The notes below the pieces were generated by a model that ran no database searches, was not told the origin of the DNA, and worked only from the letters and a program-made list of their open reading frames with translations. 13,947 bases of DNA from positions 1 to 13,947 of the forward strand of contig JBKCVA010000118.1 of the NCBI GenBank assembly GCA_046318115.1, given 5' to 3'. This stretch comes from Aquimonas sp046318115 (GTDB lineage Bacteria; Pseudomonadota; Gammaproteobacteria; Xanthomonadales; Xanthomonadaceae). A program made the translations under genes and the position numbers. Positions 1 to 6,352 of the stretch are shown here, piece by piece. Within the stretch, counting starts at the first letter, position 1, and the number at the start of each line of letters is the position of its first letter.

Positions 1-175
1 TCCGCAAGCGAAAAACCGCCTCAAGGATTTTTTGCGGCCGCGTCGAAGGAGGCTACCCAGGCAAAACCCGCGTCCCGCCTGCCTCTGCGCGCATCCGCAT
101 GAGCCAGGCGCGTCGGCTAACAATGGGTATGCAAATAACAACCCGTATACCTATGTGGATCCGGATGGGCGGCAG
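1..175. repeat. RHS-tip 5' block, copy 1
   Basis: This block aligns with 6645-6818 at about 89% identity by eye: roughly 20 differences, one of them a 1-nt indel. Only the last 55 bp or so is RHS-like coding sequence (GYANNNPYTY-DPDG). The upstream 120 bp is conserved as DNA, but the indel near base 32 shifts the frame between copies, so that part is probably not translated as RHS core. The block is truncated by the window start. Confidence 0.85.
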
Positions 176-670
176 AGTCGGAGGCGCGAAGAGCGCTTTG
201 CGAATCTCGGAGTCACGATCGCCGAAGCGACCGGGCTCATTTCTAGCGAAACAGCTGATGGGATGCGCGCAGGCATCACGGACGGGAAGCTTCAGCCGAC
301 TAGAAAGCCAGGTGCAGGAGCGACAAGAGCAGACGGCATCAGAGGTGAGTCGCAAAAGCGTGGACCGAAGACGGACCCGTCGGCGCCCCACAACGCGACG
401 ATCCGGAGCGAAGCGGATCGCCTCGAATCTGAAGGCAACCAGATTCTCGCTGGCGGTGGGCGTGAACGAGAGCGTCTTGTTCCGACACCGGGCGGAGAGA
501 AATCGGGCCGTCGCCCAGATATCCTGTACCAGACTCCCGAGGGGGAAGTTCGCGCAACGAATGTTGGCCGCACAAATGCCGATGGCACTCCGGTGAAACG
601 TGAGGTTAGTGCGATGAATGACCTAAACCAGGCCGGCGTTCCAACCGACTTCAAACCCTACGACAGATAG
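32..670 (+). CDS. RHS/polymorphic-toxin C-terminal tip with predicted nuclease domain
   Basis: This is an orphan RHS tip. Residues 31-46 carry the RHS core-end motif GYANNNPYTYVDPDG. After a linker, the C-terminal ~95 residues form a compact toxin-like domain: a GGG-RERE stretch, TPGG-EK, RRPDI (D163), EVR (E172) and NVGR, ending PYDR. The RPD...ExR/K spacing suggests a restriction-endonuclease-like (PD-(D/E)xK) nuclease, and I recall the same pattern at the C-termini of RHS and other polymorphic toxins. The frame is open to base 2, and the listed TTG start is arbitrary because no ribosome binding site is seen. It could be the 3' end of a longer upstream gene or a silent cassette that needs recombination onto a full RHS gene. 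A candidate immunity gene starts 9 bp downstream. Toxin assignment is fairly sure; the exact nuclease fold is inferred. Confidence 0.7.
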   Translation: MRPRRRRLPRQNPRPACLCAHPHEPGASANNGYANNNPYTYVDPDGRQSRRREERFANLGVTIAEATGLISSETADGMRAGITDGKLQPTRKPGAGATRADGIRGESQKRGPKTDPSAPHNATIRSEADRLESEGNQILAGGGRERERLVPTPGGEKSGRRPDILYQTPEGEVRATNVGRTNADGTPVKREVSAMNDLNQAGVPTDFKPYDR

Positions 671-679
671 GTCGATTTC

Positions 680-1204
680 ATGGCGCGAGTGTCAGTTCAA
701 TTTCATGCGATGCCTTCGGAAGTCGCAGATTTTTTGGTAAAGGTTGCCGCGGATCCCTCCCTTTGGTTGACGAAGTTGGGAGGACATCCCTTCGCTGTCC
801 GCCCTTGGACCGGAGAAGCAAACTCGATTGCAGATGAGAGATCAGAGATTTCTGCGATTGCGGTAACACTAGTTGAGCCAGTCTTGCGGGGCCGGAGCAT
901 TCACGAGTTCCATAAACTGAACGCAGATATGCTTGCAGTCGAAATTGGGCGCGTTACTGAGTCAGGCCTCAAAGAGTCTTGGCTCTGGGGAACTTCCGAC
1001 GACCCGCTGACCATGAAAGTATGGAAGCGGATAGCAAGGCAGCTCACTGCGTTTTGCACGACGGGTGGTTTTGCGGAGAATCTCAACACCGGTGCACGCG
1101 GCTCCGCTGGCAATCATCGCTTTTCTTCGGGAGCTCGGCTTGCATACTCAAACGGGACTAGGTTGCTTCCTGTCGCAGGTCATGTATCTCTTCACCCGAC
1201 CTGA
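680..1204 (+). CDS. Candidate immunity protein for the upstream RHS-tip toxin
   Basis: This 174-residue protein has no signal peptide or membrane segment, so it is probably cytoplasmic. It starts 9 bp after the toxin stop in the same orientation, the usual position for a cognate immunity protein. The C-terminal third (W-K-R-I-A-R-Q, then NTGA, HRFSSGA and LLPVAG) has the feel of a conserved domain that I recall next to polymorphic toxins, but I cannot name a Pfam family. That conserved end reaches the stop codon, so the gene looks intact despite being followed by repeat-like DNA. Its base composition is less GC-rich than the ATPase and recombinase genes downstream, which fits separate origin. 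The immunity role comes from position rather than a recognised motif. Confidence 0.65.
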   Translation: MARVSVQFHAMPSEVADFLVKVAADPSLWLTKLGGHPFAVRPWTGEANSIADERSEISAIAVTLVEPVLRGRSIHEFHKLNADMLAVEIGRVTESGLKESWLWGTSDDPLTMKVWKRIARQLTAFCTTGGFAENLNTGARGSAGNHRFSSGARLAYSNGTRLLPVAGHVSLHPT

Positions 1205-1216
1205 CCGACGGAAACG

Positions 1217-1297
1217 GGGTCAGGTTCACTTTCCGGAAGTCAAATGCAGGGCTGGCCAGGACCTGGCAGATAGGGCCTGACATTTGAGGTCCAGCCC
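1217..1297. other. Intergenic nested hairpin after immunity gene 1
   Basis: Behind the immunity stop lies GGGGTCAGGTTCACTTTCC (1217-1235), a sequence type I associate with intergenic repeats in proteobacteria. It is followed by an outer inverted repeat TCAAATGCAGG (1240-1250) / CCTGACATTTGA (1276-1287), with an inner perfect hairpin GCCAGG-A-CCTGGC (1255-1267). An alternative pairing, GGGCT...AGCCC with GGACCT...AGGTCC (1249-1297), competes with the first. Confidence 0.5.
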
Positions 1298-1302
1298 ATT
1301 AC

Positions 1303-1339
1303 AACAGCAAAGCCCGCCATCCGGCGGGCTTTGCTGTTT
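1303..1339 (+). terminator. Strong hairpin terminator between convergent genes
   Basis: A perfect 16-bp stem (1303-1318 with 1323-1338) has loop ATCC. The 3' arm ends in GCTGTTT, a short T run on the plus strand. It sits between the immunity gene (+) and the XRE gene (-), so it can end transcription from the left and possibly also from the right. Confidence 0.8.
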
Positions 1340-1368
1340 CTGCTTCCGAGTTTTGTCGGTGGCTACCT

Positions 1369-1462
1369 CATTCGCCCAGCGCACTTTCCGCTCAGCGCCC
1401 GCTCTGCGCCAGCAGCGAGTCGAGCACTTCGATGACCAGGCGCTGCTTGGCCTTGGGTAGGG
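1369..1462. repeat. 94-bp duplicated segment, copy 1 (XRE gene 3' end)
   Basis: This segment covers the last ~70 bp of the XRE gene plus 23 bp of downstream DNA. It matches 9265-9358 with three mismatches in 94 bp by eye. The copies are in the same orientation, offset by 7896 bp. Confidence 0.9.
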
Positions 1463-1781
1463 CCTGCAGGCGTTCGAGCTGCTGTTGCAGCTTCGGCGCG
1501 GGTCCGCGCTTCTTGGGTTTTGGGGCTTCGGCGACCAGCGCTTCGACGGTGACGCCGAGCGCCTGTGCGATCAGCGGCAGGGTCGAAACCTGGATGCGTC
1601 GGCGTCCGACCTCGTAGGCGGTGATGGTCTGCTGCGACACGCCCAGGGTCTCGGCGAGCTGGACCTGGGTGATGCCCTGTTGCTTGCGCAGCTGGGCGAT
1701 GCGGGCGCCGAGTCGGGCAAAGAAGGCGAGTTCGTCGGAGGAGAGAGCCACGGTGGGTGAGGGGTCAGCGAGGGAGCGCAT
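1392..1781 (-). CDS. XRE-family HTH transcriptional regulator
   Basis: The protein has 129 residues from the ATG at 1781. Residues ~20-84 form a Cro/C1-type helix-turn-helix (RIAQLRKQQGITQ, LGVSQQTITAYEVGRR). A basic, proline-rich linker (PKPKKRGPAPK) and a C-terminal helix follow. A longer reading from TTG at 1814 is open, but it would begin right beside the putative -10 box, so I prefer the ATG. The gene diverges from the ATPase/recombinase operon with about 100 bp between them. An inverted repeat over its own promoter suggests autoregulation and control of the operon. Its 3' end is duplicated at 9265-9358. It is probably the switch protein of the mobile module, inferred from position. Confidence 0.9.
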   Translation of the reverse strand: MRSLADPSPTVALSSDELAFFARLGARIAQLRKQQGITQVQLAETLGVSQQTITAYEVGRRRIQVSTLPLIAQALGVTVEALVAEAPKPKKRGPAPKLQQQLERLQALPKAKQRLVIEVLDSLLAQSGR

Positions 1782-1814
1782 ACCGTAGGCCCGGGTTTCG
1801 GAGAGTGGTTGCAA

Positions 1815-1832
1815 ATACTACGTTAGGTAGTA
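1815..1832 (-). promoter_or_regulatory. Operator-like inverted repeat over the XRE promoter
   Basis: The inverted repeat TACTAC-GTTAG-GTAGTA (1816-1832) overlaps a minus-strand -10-like box TAGTAT (complement of 1815-1820). Transcription from it would start near 1808 and leave a leader of about 27 nt to the ATG at 1781. No good -35 is visible. A 6-bp dyad with 5-bp spacer in a divergent promoter fits the binding site of the adjacent XRE protein. Confidence 0.55.
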
Positions 1833-1882
1833 GCATGCGGCCGGGTTGTTTCGCTTGACAGCTTTCCGCCAGGACCCCGCCC

Positions 1883-3754
1883 ATGCCCCGACCCACCCGC
1901 GTGCCCGAGGGCGCGCCTGTTGCTGCGCTGGATGCTCGCCTGCAGCCCGCCCCTGCCGAGCCCGTGGCCGAAGTCCACGGCCCAGACGACATCCGCTTTG
2001 CGCGCAGCGGCCGTGCCTATCGCGTGCGCGGTCTGGCGCGTGCGCTGTCGGCGGAGTCGCTCAAGGTGACGCTGCGGGTATCGGCGGGTGATCGCCTGTA
2101 TCTGGACACGCTGGACCTGTATCAGGCCCGCGGCCGGCAGGCCTTTGCCAAGGGTGCGGCGATCGAGCTCGGGGTATCGGAGGAAGCGCTGCACGCCGAC
2201 CTGTCGGCCCTGGTGCTGGCGCTGGAGCCGCTGCAGGAGGCGGCGATTCGCGGCGCGCTGGCGCCGGATGTCGAGTCTGAAGCACCGGCGCTGTCGGCTG
2301 AGGACGAGGCTGCAGGCATGGCCCTGCTGCGCGATCCGGATCTGGCCGAGCGGATCGTGCGCGATGTCGAGGCGATTGGCGTGGTGGGTGAGGGCGATAA
2401 CGCCCTGGTCGGCTATCTGGCGATGGTGTCGCGGCTGCTCGACAAGCCGCTGGCGGTGTTGATCCAGTCGACCAGTGCCGCGGGCAAGTCGACGCTGATG
2501 GACGCGCTGCTGTCGCTGATGCCCGAAGGCAAGCGGGTGCACTACTCGGCGATGACGGGGCAGAGCCTGTTCTATCTGGGCGAGGGCGATCTGCGCCACA
2601 AGATCCTCGCCATCGCCGAAGAAGAAGGCGTGCGCCAGGCCGCCTATGCCCTGAAGCTGCTCCAATCCCAGGGCGAGCTGACCATCGCCAGCACCGGCAA
2701 AGACCCGCAAACCGGCCGCCTGGTCACCGCCGAATACCGGGTGCAGGGTCCGGTGATGCTGGTGCTGACGACCACCGCAATCGACATCGACGAGGAGCTG
2801 CTGAACCGCTGTCTGGTGCTGACGATCAACGAGACGGCCGAGCAGACGGCGGCGATCCAGCAGCGCCAGCGGCAGGCGCGCACGCTGGCCGTCCTGCAGT
2901 CCAAGGTGCGCGCCGATCACGTGCTCACCGCACACCGCGCCGCCCAGACCCTGCTGCAGCCGCTGGCGGTGGTGAACCCGTATGCGGAAGCGCTGACCTT
3001 TGCGAGTGACCGCGTGCGCTTGCGCCGCGACCACGTGAAGTACCTGGCCCTGATCGATGCGATTGCGCTGCTGCATCAGCAGCAGCGGCCGATCCGCCAC
3101 ATCGAAGTCGACGGTGCGCGGGTCGAGTACATCGAAGTCACACCGGCCGATATCGCGCTGGCCAACCGCCTGGCGCATGCGGTGCTGGGCCGCTCGCTGG
3201 ACGAGCTGCCGCCGCAGACGCGGCGGGTGCTGGCGGCACTCGATGCCTGGGTGTCCGAGCAGGCCACCGCGCAGAGCGTCTCGCGTGCCGCGCTGCAGTT
3301 CACGCGCCGGCAGGTGCGCCAGGTGCTGGGCCTGTCGGACACGCAACTGCGGGTGCATCTGGAGCGGCTGGTGTCGCTGGACTACGTGGCCCAGCACGGC
3401 GGCAAGCCGGGGCAGCGCTTTGCCTACAGCCTGCTGTTTGATGGCGATGCGGACAGCGATGCGCCGCAGGTGATGGGGCTGAGTGAGGCGCTGCCGGGAG
3501 CGGCCAGCGCAGCGAGTGTGTCGAAAACCTCGCGGGGTGATGACGCGACCTCGCGGGGTGCAGCCCCCGAACTCGTGGGGGGCTCGCGGCCCGGTCGCGG
3601 TGGGGTGGCGGGGCGTTTGCGGGGCGGGCAGATTCCGCTGAAACCCAAGCCTGAGGCGGGTTTGAGCGCAGTCGCGTCGGACGCCGCGCCGAAAGCCCGT
3701 CGCGGGAAGGTGTCGATGCCGACGCCGACAGCGAGCACGGAGCTCACCCCATGA
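1883..3754 (+). CDS. Primase/helicase-type P-loop ATPase of a mobile element
   Basis: This 623-residue protein resembles the C-terminal helicase part of phage/plasmid primase-helicases, without the CHC2 zinc finger or Toprim domain. Residues ~30-120 hold the segment preceding the ATPase (LYLDTLDLYQARGR-QAFAKGAA). The Walker A region is S196-TSAAGKST, with K202 and the first glycine replaced by serine. A Walker B-like strand is KILAIAEEEG (E246-E248), and LVLTTTAIDIDEELLNRC fits sensor 1 and an arginine finger. Residues ~435-520 look like a winged-helix DNA-binding domain, followed by ~100 disordered residues rich in G, R and S. The start is supported by AGGA 8 nt upstream of the ATG. The stop overlaps the recombinase start (ATGA, 3751-3754), indicating translational coupling. 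The likely role is DNA unwinding or replication of the element; the exact reaction is inferred. Confidence 0.85.
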   Translation: MPRPTRVPEGAPVAALDARLQPAPAEPVAEVHGPDDIRFARSGRAYRVRGLARALSAESLKVTLRVSAGDRLYLDTLDLYQARGRQAFAKGAAIELGVSEEALHADLSALVLALEPLQEAAIRGALAPDVESEAPALSAEDEAAGMALLRDPDLAERIVRDVEAIGVVGEGDNALVGYLAMVSRLLDKPLAVLIQSTSAAGKSTLMDALLSLMPEGKRVHYSAMTGQSLFYLGEGDLRHKILAIAEEEGVRQAAYALKLLQSQGELTIASTGKDPQTGRLVTAEYRVQGPVMLVLTTTAIDIDEELLNRCLVLTINETAEQTAAIQQRQRQARTLAVLQSKVRADHVLTAHRAAQTLLQPLAVVNPYAEALTFASDRVRLRRDHVKYLALIDAIALLHQQQRPIRHIEVDGARVEYIEVTPADIALANRLAHAVLGRSLDELPPQTRRVLAALDAWVSEQATAQSVSRAALQFTRRQVRQVLGLSDTQLRVHLERLVSLDYVAQHGGKPGQRFAYSLLFDGDADSDAPQVMGLSEALPGAASAASVSKTSRGDDATSRGAAPELVGGSRPGRGGVAGRLRGGQIPLKPKPEAGLSAVASDAAPKARRGKVSMPTPTASTELTP

Positions 3755-4776
3755 TCGACGTCCGCCCACCCGGCCAGACCACCGCCCGCTCGCGTCAGTT
3801 GGCGAGCCCGCGCACACCGGACAGCGTCGCCGCCTGGCTGCTGCGCTACCTCGATGCGCTGGAAGTGCGGCAGACCAGTGCGGCCGGCCTGCGCAGCCGC
3901 AAATCGAACCTCGCGCATTTCAACGCCTGGTGCGTGGATCACGGCATCGAGCAGCCGGCGCAGGTCACGCATGCGCAGATCGAGGGCTTTGCGCGCCACC
4001 TGTTCGTGTACCGGCGCCGCGATGGCCAGCCGCTGTCGGCCAGCGGCCAGGTCAATGTGCTGAGCGCGGTCGGCGGATTCTTTAGCTGGATGGTCAAGCA
4101 CCGACACCTGCCCTCGAACCCGGCCTCCGACATCGAACTGCCGCGCACGCCGAAGGGCCTGCGCGATCCGATGACCGCGAGCGAGATCGAGGCGGTACTG
4201 GCCCTGCCGGACATCAGCTACGCCCAGGGCCTGCGCGACCGCGCGGTGCTGGAGCTGCTCTACGGCACCGGCATCCGGCGGATGGAGCTGGCGGCACTGA
4301 ATCTGGCCGACATCGAGGGCGAGCGCGGCGCCCTGCACGTGCGCCGCGGCAAGGGCGGCAAGGGCCGGTTCGTGCCGATCGGCGAGCGGGCACTGGCCTG
4401 GGTGATGAAGTACGCCCGTCAGGCGCGGCCGATGCTGCAGCGGGATCCGCACGAGCCGGCCCTATTCCTCAACATCGACGGCGGCCGGCTGTCGATGAAC
4501 GCGCTGAGCAGCCGCGTGCGGCAGTACCTGGACAAAGCCGGCATCCACAAGGCCGGCGCCTGCCACCTGTTCCGACACACGATGGCGACCGCGATGCTGG
4601 ACAACGGCGCCGACCTGCGCCACGTGCAAGAGATGCTGGGCCATGCCGACATCGGCACGACGCAGCACTACACCAAGGTCTCGATCGCCAAGCTGCGCGC
4701 GGTGCACGCCGCGACCCATCCGGCGGCCCAGCTCACGCGCAGCGGCAGCGGCGAAGACGACCAGGGCCTGGCATGA
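3751..4776 (+). CDS. XerC/D-like tyrosine recombinase (integrase)
   Basis: A 341-residue site-specific recombinase, full length for the family. Residues ~25-125 form the SAM-like core-binding domain and ~140-320 the catalytic domain. The catalytic set is complete: R176 (GTGIR), K201 (RRGKGGKGR), H272-x-x-R275 (HLFRH), H298 (LGHADIGTT) and the nucleophile Y307 (QHYTKV). It cuts and rejoins DNA through a 3'-phosphotyrosine link. The start overlaps the ATPase stop by 4 bp and the stop overlaps the start of the next small gene (ATGA at 4773-4776), so the three genes form one coupled operon. A C-terminal tail of ~20 residues follows the catalytic core. Integration of the surrounding module is its probable job; no att site could be proven. 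Confidence 0.95.
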   Translation: MIDVRPPGQTTARSRQLASPRTPDSVAAWLLRYLDALEVRQTSAAGLRSRKSNLAHFNAWCVDHGIEQPAQVTHAQIEGFARHLFVYRRRDGQPLSASGQVNVLSAVGGFFSWMVKHRHLPSNPASDIELPRTPKGLRDPMTASEIEAVLALPDISYAQGLRDRAVLELLYGTGIRRMELAALNLADIEGERGALHVRRGKGGKGRFVPIGERALAWVMKYARQARPMLQRDPHEPALFLNIDGGRLSMNALSSRVRQYLDKAGIHKAGACHLFRHTMATAMLDNGADLRHVQEMLGHADIGTTQHYTKVSIAKLRAVHAATHPAAQLTRSGSGEDDQGLA

Positions 4777-4958
4777 ACGCCGCCGAGCTGGGCTACGCGC
4801 TGAGCCGCCAGGTGCCGGCGATGCGTGAAGAAGTCGAGCTGCACACCGCCTACGGCGTGCTGGTGCTGTACGCCGACGAGGCCAGCGCCGTGGCGGCGGT
4901 GGTAGAGCGCCTGCTGCGGGCACGGCTGCGTGAGATCGAGGTGGCTGCGCGCGACTGA
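4773..4958 (+). CDS. Small protein A (61 aa), paralogue of the 6127-6315 product
   Basis: I do not recognise the family. The protein shares about 29 of 61 positions with the product of 6127-6315, including YALS-x-QVP-x-MR near the N-terminus, TxYG-x-LVL in the middle and a VxxLL helix. Predicted shape: an N-terminal helix, a beta hairpin (ELHTAYGVLVLYA), then a long charged amphipathic helix. Its start overlaps the recombinase stop (ATGA), so it is translationally coupled to it. That suggests an accessory to recombination, such as a directionality factor or DNA-bending partner. This is inference, because no classical excisionase motif is seen. Confidence 0.75.
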   Translation: MNAAELGYALSRQVPAMREEVELHTAYGVLVLYADEASAVAAVVERLLRARLREIEVAARD

Positions 4959-4995
4959 CAGCGGGGGCAGAACGAATAAAAGAACAGAGCATGAG

Positions 4996-5023
4996 CCTGC
5001 AGTGATTGAGGGATCACTGGAGG
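4996..5023. other. Hairpin after small gene A
   Basis: A perfect 7-bp stem CAGTGAT/ATCACTG (5000-5006 and 5013-5019) with loop TGAGGG extends, after one G-G mismatch, by 3 bp (CCT/AGG). No T tract follows, so it is more likely a protein-binding site or recombination site than a terminator. Confidence 0.5.
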
Positions 5024-5040
5024 TGATGGGCTGTGGGTGA

Positions 5041-5120
5041 GTTGCGCAAAGTCGCCTTAAGTCGCGCTGAGTCGCGCTGCGCTGCAGGGTGTCGCGCTAA
5101 GTCGCGCTAAATCGCTTTGG
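5041..5120. repeat. 10-bp helically phased iteron-like array
   Basis: Eight consecutive 10-bp blocks run without gaps: GTTGCGCAAA, GTCGCCTTAA, GTCGCGCTGA, GTCGCGCTGC, a divergent GCTGCAGGGT, GTCGCGCTAA twice, and ATCGCTTTGG. The consensus is GTCGCGCTAA. The period is close to one helical turn, so a bound protein would occupy the same face of the DNA. The array lies 83 bp after small gene A and outside any likely gene. Known parallels are iterons at replication origins and accessory-protein sites beside recombination sites. The function here is inferred. Confidence 0.75.
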
Positions 5121-6085
5121 ATCAGCGGGCAAGATGTGCGTTGTAGGCCAACACGCTGCGCTGTGTTGACCCCCAACGCGTCGCCTTACTCGCCCTGCGG
5201 GCTCGACGCGATCGAGCGAGGCGGACAGCCGCTGCCGCGGCCTGTAGCGCTGCGAGGGATCGAAGGCCCGGAGCCGCGGTGCTCCCACCGCCGTCACGTC
5301 GCTTGCAAAGCTCCGCTCCACTACGCCGCATTCAGCGGCTCCGCTGCGCTACGCAGCAAGCGCCGCGCCGGCTCTCTCCGGCCATCCCTGGCCGTCTCCG
5401 TTGAGCGCTGCGCTCTGACCGATCCCGCTCGGCTCCTGCCTCGCGTGTGCCTGCACCCGCTCAACGCGCGTGCAGCTGTGTGCTCAGCAGGCGCGCAGCC
5501 TGCGCGGTGGAACTGCACACCCTGCGCGCCTGCCGCTGCGCTCGGCTGTTGCGTCCCCAACCCCGTGTCGCGCGGGACGTCCTCGCGCTGCACAGCCACT
5601 GCGGTGCGCGCTCACGGGGCTTTAGGCGGCCAAGTGACATAACGCGCAGTTACGCGCAGGCCTCCTGCCTGTCCGGCGCGGTGCGCGGCGTCCTGCCGCG
5701 CGAAAGCCTCCGCGCCCGCGTAACCCGTCGCTATGTCAAATGGCCGCCAGCGCATCCCTGCGCTTGCTGTGGTGCCGCGCTCCCGGCGCGGCAGTGCTCC
5801 AGCGTCCTGCACGCGCTGCGCTACGCGCACCGCGTCTGCGCGCCCTCCCTGGCGCGCCGCTCCGGCGACGGCTGTCGCGGTTGCGCGTGGGGTGCGCGCT
5901 GCGGCTCCGGCCAGGCTGTCGCCACGCGCTGCAGAGCACGCATCCCGACCGTTTCGAGTGGGTTGCTCGCTGGTGTCGTCTGAGGCTAGCGCCGTGCTCG
6001 CCGCCTCAATGCCACGCCGGCTTGCGCCGGTCGCTGCGCGAGCATTGACCCGGCTGCGCGCGGCGCTCGTGGACTCCCGCCAACA
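5121..6085. other. GC-rich hairpin-dense region without a convincing gene
   Basis: Nearly 1 kb holds no believable gene. Long stop-free frames exist in several phases on both strands, as expected of very GC-rich DNA, but none shows domain-like protein. Perfect short inverted repeats are unusually dense: CAACAC/GTGTTG (5149-5168), GCTCGA/TCGAGC (5201-5217), CCGCGGC/GCCGCGG (5235-5279), GCTGCG-CTA-CGCAGC (5343-5357), GCAGGCGCGCAG/CTGCGCGCCTGC (5487-5533), GCGCGGC/GCCGCGC (5683-5701) and TCAATGC/GCATTGA (6006-6048). The octamer GCTGCGCT occurs six times (starts 5076, 5155, 5343, 5407, 5535, 5815), twice extended to GCTGCGCTACGC. It may be a structured RNA, an origin or a recombination region. 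Confidence 0.6.
5625..5748. repeat. Long imperfect inverted repeat (attC-like geometry)
   Basis: The outer arms 5625-5644 and 5729-5748 pair at 17 of 20 positions (GGCGGCCA...TGACATA). The inner arms GTTACGCG (5649-5656) and CGCGTAAC (5717-5724) pair perfectly. Between them a further hairpin, GCGCGGC-GTCCT-GCCGCGC, lies at 5683-5701. The two-box foldable layout with central mismatches recalls sites that tyrosine recombinases use as folded single strands. The box sequences do not match the integron attC core. Confidence 0.6.
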
Positions 6086-6118
6086 GCGATCAACACCTGA
6101 TCGCGGGCACATCAGGAG
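6086..6118 (+). promoter_or_regulatory. Competing hairpins that could mask the small-gene-B ribosome binding site
   Basis: Hairpin 1 is GCGATCA-ACACC-TGATCGC (6086-6104). Hairpin 2, CCTGAT (6096-6101) with ATCAGG (6111-6116), shares bases with hairpin 1, so only one can form. Hairpin 2 pairs the AGG of the AGGAG ribosome binding site (6114-6118), which is 8 nt before the ATG at 6127. This gives a possible on/off translation switch. Confidence 0.5.
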
Positions 6119-6126
6119 TCTGCTCG

Positions 6127-6315
6127 ATGGATGCTCAAGCCCTGCGTTACGCGCTGTCCAAACAAGTGCCCGACATGCGCTATGGCCTCACCCTGGAAAC
6201 CACCTACGGCTCGCTGGTCCTGGTCGGAAGCGACGCCGCCCAAGTGGCCGAGCTGGTCGAGAAGCTGCTGCAGGCCAAGCTCAAACGCGCCGAGCGCGAA
6301 GAGGGCAAACGCTGA
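6127..6315 (+). CDS. Small protein B (62 aa), paralogue of small protein A
   Basis: It is about 48% identical by eye to the 61-residue product of 4773-4958, collinear over the full length: YALS-K-QVP-x-MR, TTYGSLVL, then a charged helix ending EREEGKR. The start is supported by AGGAG 8 nt upstream. Unlike protein A it is not coupled to the recombinase. It stands alone after the structured region with its own leader of competing hairpins. The two genes are well diverged at DNA level, so this is an old duplication or separate recruitment. The function is unknown; a DNA-structure or recombination accessory role is suggested only by context. Confidence 0.75.
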   Translation: MDAQALRYALSKQVPDMRYGLTLETTYGSLVLVGSDAAQVAELVEKLLQAKLKRAEREEGKR

Positions 6316-6323
6316 AAACTGAA

Positions 6324-6352
6324 GCGCCGTCCGCACAGTAAGCGGGCGGCGC
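6324..6352 (+). terminator. Hairpin after small gene B, terminator-like
   Basis: An 11-bp stem (6324-6334 with 6342-6352, one G-T wobble) has loop ACAGTAA and starts 8 bp after the stop codon. There is no T tract, so termination is plausible but not certain. Confidence 0.5.

Noticed and set aside
1782..1814. TTG start extending the XRE protein by 11 residues
   Set aside because: It would start next to the -10-like box, and the ATG at 1781 gives a normal leader.
1855..1860. TTGACA as -35 box for the ATPase operon
   Set aside because: No -10 element at 16-18 bp downstream; that position falls on GC-rich sequence at the start codon.
1823..3817. 664-residue open frame on the minus strand
   Set aside because: It is antisense to the ATPase gene, with a protein rich in R, Q and H of the kind produced by opposite-strand reading of GC-rich genes.
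3424..4452. 342-residue minus-strand open frame
   Set aside because: Shadow of the tyrosine recombinase, which has all catalytic residues on the plus strand.
5041..5120. CRISPR array
   Set aside because: The units are contiguous 10-mers without spacers and there are no cas genes.
5136..6341. Several 90-200 residue open frames on both strands in the structured region (for example 5612-6112 minus)
   Set aside because: They overlap one another, have low-complexity A/R/C-rich products and lack ribosome binding sites. Stop-free frames are expected at this GC content. The 5612-6112 frame ends in a motif vaguely familiar from predicted proteins, but those are probably over-predictions of the same DNA repeat.
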